From: Bacillota bacterium
GTDB taxonomy: Bacteria; Bacillota_C; Negativicutes; JAEYSJ01
Length of the DNA stretch: 15,047 nt
Assembly: GCA_023434855.1 (NCBI GenBank)
Contig: JAEYSJ010000371.1
Location: 1 to 15,047, forward strand
Direction: 5' to 3'
Under the pieces are notes generated by a model. That model was not told the DNA's origin. It ran no database searches and saw only the letters and a list, made by a program, of their open reading frames with translations. Of the stretch, positions 12,339 through 15,047 are shown piece by piece; positions within the stretch are counted from its first letter, which is position 1, and each line of letters opens with the position of its first letter. The position numbers were made by a program, and so were the translations under genes.

Positions 12339-14489
12339 GTGGGATTACAAGGAAAGAAAAAAGCCATGTCCATTCGGGTCGGCTGTACGCTGGTATGGGG
12401 CATGGCATCGCTCTGCAGTGGATTAGCCTTTGCGGCAGCTAGTGACAGCCAGCCGCAGGAAGGAGAATATGGTTTGCCACCGGTGACGGTGGAAGCCCCC
12501 AGGCCGGATTGGGAACAGCGCTTATCTCCAGGCTCTGTCTCCGTGATCTACCCGGAAGAAACACAGGGGGAACACAAACGACTGCCCGAACTGTTAGAGA
12601 CGGTTCCGGGCGTTCATATTAGACGGATGAATGGGACTGGCCAGTATAGTGTCGCCTATATCCGGGGCAGTACGGCTGCCGAGGTAGGCGTATATATGGA
12701 TGGCGTGCCTTTGAAGCTAGGCTCAGAGGCGGCAGTAGATCTTTCGGTCATTCCGGTGGAAAATGTAGCCCGGATTGAAGTCTACCGGGGCTATATTCCT
12801 GCCCGCTTTGCCGGAGCGCCGTTAGGCGGTGTCATCAACATTGTAACTAAGAAACCTGAGAAGACAGGCGGCATGGTATCGACTGGCATGCGCTCCTTCG
12901 GCGGCTACCAGAACAGTGTGAGCATCAACAGCCCGCTGGGCAGCGGCAGTTTGTTGATCGGCATCAACCGGGATCAGGCAAAGGGAGACTTTCCCTACAA
13001 CAATTTGGATACTATATCGGAGCAAAATATGAACAAAGACTATTATCCCCCGGTGGAGCGTCACCGGCTGAACAACAGCTACCACAATAGCGATGTATTG
13101 CTCAAATGGCAGGATGACCAGTGGCATATCAAAGGCACCTGGCGGGAAAGCACCAATCTCTTTCCGACACCATTATTTAACGCCGATGAGGACGATAACC
13201 CCGCTTCGCCGTGGTTCAGCGATTTCCGCAAGGAACAGACCAATATCCAAAAGACGCTGACCGTTGGACGGCGGCTGACGACAGGCAAGCTGGACTGGGG
13301 CTGGCAGGTGGACTACCTCGATCAGAATAAGAGCTGGGACACTTATCCACCGCCCTCCGGTTCCCAGGCCATTGCCCAGACCAATGGCAACTATCAGACC
13401 CGGCGCACCGGCCTGGCTTTGGATGGGACATACCAGCTAGCAGATAGACATTTACTGGAGTTCCATGGTGACTATGCCCATGAGACCTATGATGTTGTCG
13501 GCAACGGCTGGAGTGCCAGCGGCTTTTTCCGTGGTCACTTTGCTCCGCACTATACGAGTGACCAGTGGCACCTGCAGCTGCAGGACACCATCACTTTAGG
13601 AAAAGAGGAAAACCTGTGGTTCACGCCTGTTGTCCGCATGGATCAGGTGAAAGGCCGGGGCAATACCAAGGAAGAAGAAAGCTGGCGCTCTTCCTGGGGA
13701 ACAGCACTCAAAAAGAAACTGGCTAACGGATGGACACTGCGCAGCACCTACGGCACCTATAACCGGTTCCCCAACTTCTATGAAATCTACGGTGACGGCT
13801 TCTTCATCCGGCCCAATCCGACCGTCATCAAGCAGCCGCTGCCGACCTGGGAACATGGGACGCAGTGGGATGTAGGCACCGACTGGCAGGGCAAGCTGGG
13901 AAAGGTGGAGGGTGATCTGTCGCTCACCTATTTCCATCGCCGCACAGAAGATCTGATCGACCTCATCCGCCTGGTTAACGGTTCAGTCTACTGCAATGGC
14001 GGTGCAGGCAAAGCCCATGGCGTAGAGCTGGACAGCAAGCTGGCCTGGGGCCGCTGGGATTTGCAGCTGGCCGCCACCTGGACTTGGTCGGAATACCTGG
14101 AGGCCTATTACCAGCAAAAAGGCAGGGTGGGAAAGCCCTTCTACAACATTCCTGAGTTCGAAAGCTATATTCGCCTGGGCTACCGTTTCCCGGGTGAGAA
14201 GCTATCCATTTTTACAGCCTACCATTACCAGGATGAGGTGCCTTTCAGCCACAGTAACAGCAGCAGCTTCTATGAAGACTCGCTTGGCACCATGGAGCTG
14301 GGCATGCACTACAGCTTCCGTCCAGACATGAAGCTGACTGCAGGAGTTACTGATGTCTTTAACAAGGGCTGCGAACAGCAGCAAGTAGAGCACGACCACT
14401 GGGGCGATACTACAAGAAAAATGATGCGAAATATTTGGTTTCCCAGGCAGGGGAGAACGTATTATGCCACCGTTCAGTACTCCTTTTAA
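12339..14489 (+). CDS. TonB-dependent outer-membrane receptor
   Basis: This 716-aa protein imports a scarce ligand (a siderophore, cobalamin, heme or similar) across the outer membrane using TonB energy. The N terminus has a signal peptide (positive KKK, hydrophobic core, AFAAA cleavage region at about 30-34). A plug domain follows (about 60-172) with LPELLETVPGVHIRR, YIRGSTAAEVGVYMDGVPL, VARIEVYRGYIPARF and LGGVINIVTKKP. A beta-barrel runs to the C terminus and ends in an aromatic residue (TYYATVQYSF), the barrel assembly signal. The start is GTG 12339, 7 nt after TTAGGAGG (12324-12331); the frame is open further upstream, but that is the non-coding TIR element. ATG 12366 is an alternative. 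The ligand cannot be told from sequence. The gene is GC-richer than those before 11.8 kb and is followed after 15 bp by a co-directional gene. Confidence 0.93.
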   Translation: MGLQGKKKAMSIRVGCTLVWGMASLCSGLAFAAASDSQPQEGEYGLPPVTVEAPRPDWEQRLSPGSVSVIYPEETQGEHKRLPELLETVPGVHIRRMNGTGQYSVAYIRGSTAAEVGVYMDGVPLKLGSEAAVDLSVIPVENVARIEVYRGYIPARFAGAPLGGVINIVTKKPEKTGGMVSTGMRSFGGYQNSVSINSPLGSGSLLIGINRDQAKGDFPYNNLDTISEQNMNKDYYPPVERHRLNNSYHNSDVLLKWQDDQWHIKGTWRESTNLFPTPLFNADEDDNPASPWFSDFRKEQTNIQKTLTVGRRLTTGKLDWGWQVDYLDQNKSWDTYPPPSGSQAIAQTNGNYQTRRTGLALDGTYQLADRHLLEFHGDYAHETYDVVGNGWSASGFFRGHFAPHYTSDQWHLQLQDTITLGKEENLWFTPVVRMDQVKGRGNTKEEESWRSSWGTALKKKLANGWTLRSTYGTYNRFPNFYEIYGDGFFIRPNPTVIKQPLPTWEHGTQWDVGTDWQGKLGKVEGDLSLTYFHRRTEDLIDLIRLVNGSVYCNGGAGKAHGVELDSKLAWGRWDLQLAATWTWSEYLEAYYQQKGRVGKPFYNIPEFESYIRLGYRFPGEKLSIFTAYHYQDEVPFSHSNSSSFYEDSLGTMELGMHYSFRPDMKLTAGVTDVFNKGCEQQQVEHDHWGDTTRKMMRNIWFPRQGRTYYATVQYSF

Positions 14490-14504
14490 CAAGGAGGGGA
14501 GACC

Positions 14505-15047
14505 ATGAGTAAGAAATTGTTACTGGGATATACCGTAGTAAATGGGGATTATACCGGAGGGGAAGCGGGAGACATTACACAGGGTGCAGGAGGAGTGACA
14601 GATATTACTGTCAACAAAAGGCAGGTTATTGACTTAAACAAAGATCCCAGCCTGTATTCCTTTGAGGATGCGGCATCACCCAGGCAGAGACGGGGAGTGC
14701 TTGCTCAGTACAAACGGGTTCAGGGCGGTGCGCATCTGGCTGCTGACATCGGGATCTATGATCCCTCTGCTAATCCCTGGGCTGTGATCGCCCAAAAGAA
14801 GTGGAGCCATATCGAAAACCTGTATGGGGTTGTGACATTGGGCGATTCCCTTTATGGGATTGATTATGACGGAGCAAGAATTGTCCGGATCACAATGTCC
14901 GGCAACAGCTACACGGAGATCGGGAGCTATACCTTTCCCGGTACGGCAGGCTACCAAAGCAACGGTGTGGCGATAGCGGCTGTAGACGGCTATTTGTACG
15001 GACTATTCACGACCGTGAATAATCCCTGGATATCTAGTCCGCAGTAT
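14505..15047 (+). CDS. Probable beta-propeller-like protein of unknown function, truncated by window edge
   Basis: The ATG at 14505 follows AAGGAGGGGAG (14491-14501), and the 181 codons to the edge are open. The sequence starts MSKKLLLGYTVVNGDYTGG. It then has strand-rich, Gly/Tyr-rich segments such as NLYGVVTLGDSLYGIDYDGA, RIVRITMSGNSYTEIGSYTF and VAIAAVDGYLYGLF, which resemble blades of a beta-propeller (repeats of x-L-Y-G-[ILV]-D-Y). I do not recognise the family. It lies 15 bp after the TonB receptor gene and is surely co-transcribed, so it may bind or process the same ligand or be a surface protein. The N terminus lacks the long hydrophobic core of a signal peptide, which is odd for a protein partnering an outer-membrane receptor. 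Confidence 0.75.
   Translation, partial: MSKKLLLGYTVVNGDYTGGEAGDITQGAGGVTDITVNKRQVIDLNKDPSLYSFEDAASPRQRRGVLAQYKRVQGGAHLAADIGIYDPSANPWAVIAQKKWSHIENLYGVVTLGDSLYGIDYDGARIVRITMSGNSYTEIGSYTFPGTAGYQSNGVAIAAVDGYLYGLFTTVNNPWISSPQY

Noticed and set aside
12822..14957. Several minus-strand open frames opposite the TonB receptor and the last gene
   Set aside because: They are antisense to well-supported genes, with no RBS and no recognisable motif.

Overview
The window looks like a chromosomal segment of a diderm Firmicute, most likely a Negativicute (Sporomusa/Pelosinus-like). It combines AT-rich genes with strong AGGAGG-type ribosome binding sites, Cro/CI regulators and a clostridial/bacillar-type cat gene with a TonB-dependent outer-membrane receptor, which needs an outer membrane. 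The assignment is inferred from gene content and was not checked by search.

Positions 1-2257 are on the minus strand. A chloramphenicol acetyltransferase gene runs off the left edge and is preceded by a translational attenuator: a 6-codon leader peptide (MKKAEK) and a perfect 12-bp inverted repeat that hides the cat ribosome binding site. Upstream of it lies a membrane-anchored DUF4041/GIY-YIG nuclease of the kind described as the anti-phage protein SNIPE, here with an N-terminal zinc ribbon.

Positions 2279-2923 hold no convincing gene. Positions 2924-10041 carry four co-directional plus-strand genes: a 1202-aa SF1 helicase, a ~217-aa basic protein, a ~587-aa protein with a HEPN-like RNxxxH motif near its C terminus, and a cytoplasmic trypsin-like serine protease with an intact His/Asp/Ser triad. 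An ATPase with a candidate RNase and a protease, beside a SNIPE-like gene and a drug-resistance gene, looks like a multi-gene anti-phage system. I do not recognise the combination as a named one. A small orphan gene (10254-10592) follows.

Positions 10593-11935 are regulatory. There is a possible small-RNA locus ending in a strong bidirectional terminator. After it come two small XRE repressors in leftward orientation. Each faces a near-consensus rightward promoter whose 17-bp spacer is occupied by a palindromic operator, with a second copy of the same operator downstream. Only very short ORFs follow these promoters, so their original targets seem to be lost. Base composition becomes GC-richer at about 11.85-12.0 kb, a likely island boundary.

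Positions 12024-12255 form a 232-bp element with terminal inverted repeats and strong internal hairpins. It is followed by a TonB-dependent receptor (from 12339) and, 15 bp later, an unrecognised, probably beta-rich protein that runs off the right edge. These last two genes are GC-richer and form an operon typical of host backbone.
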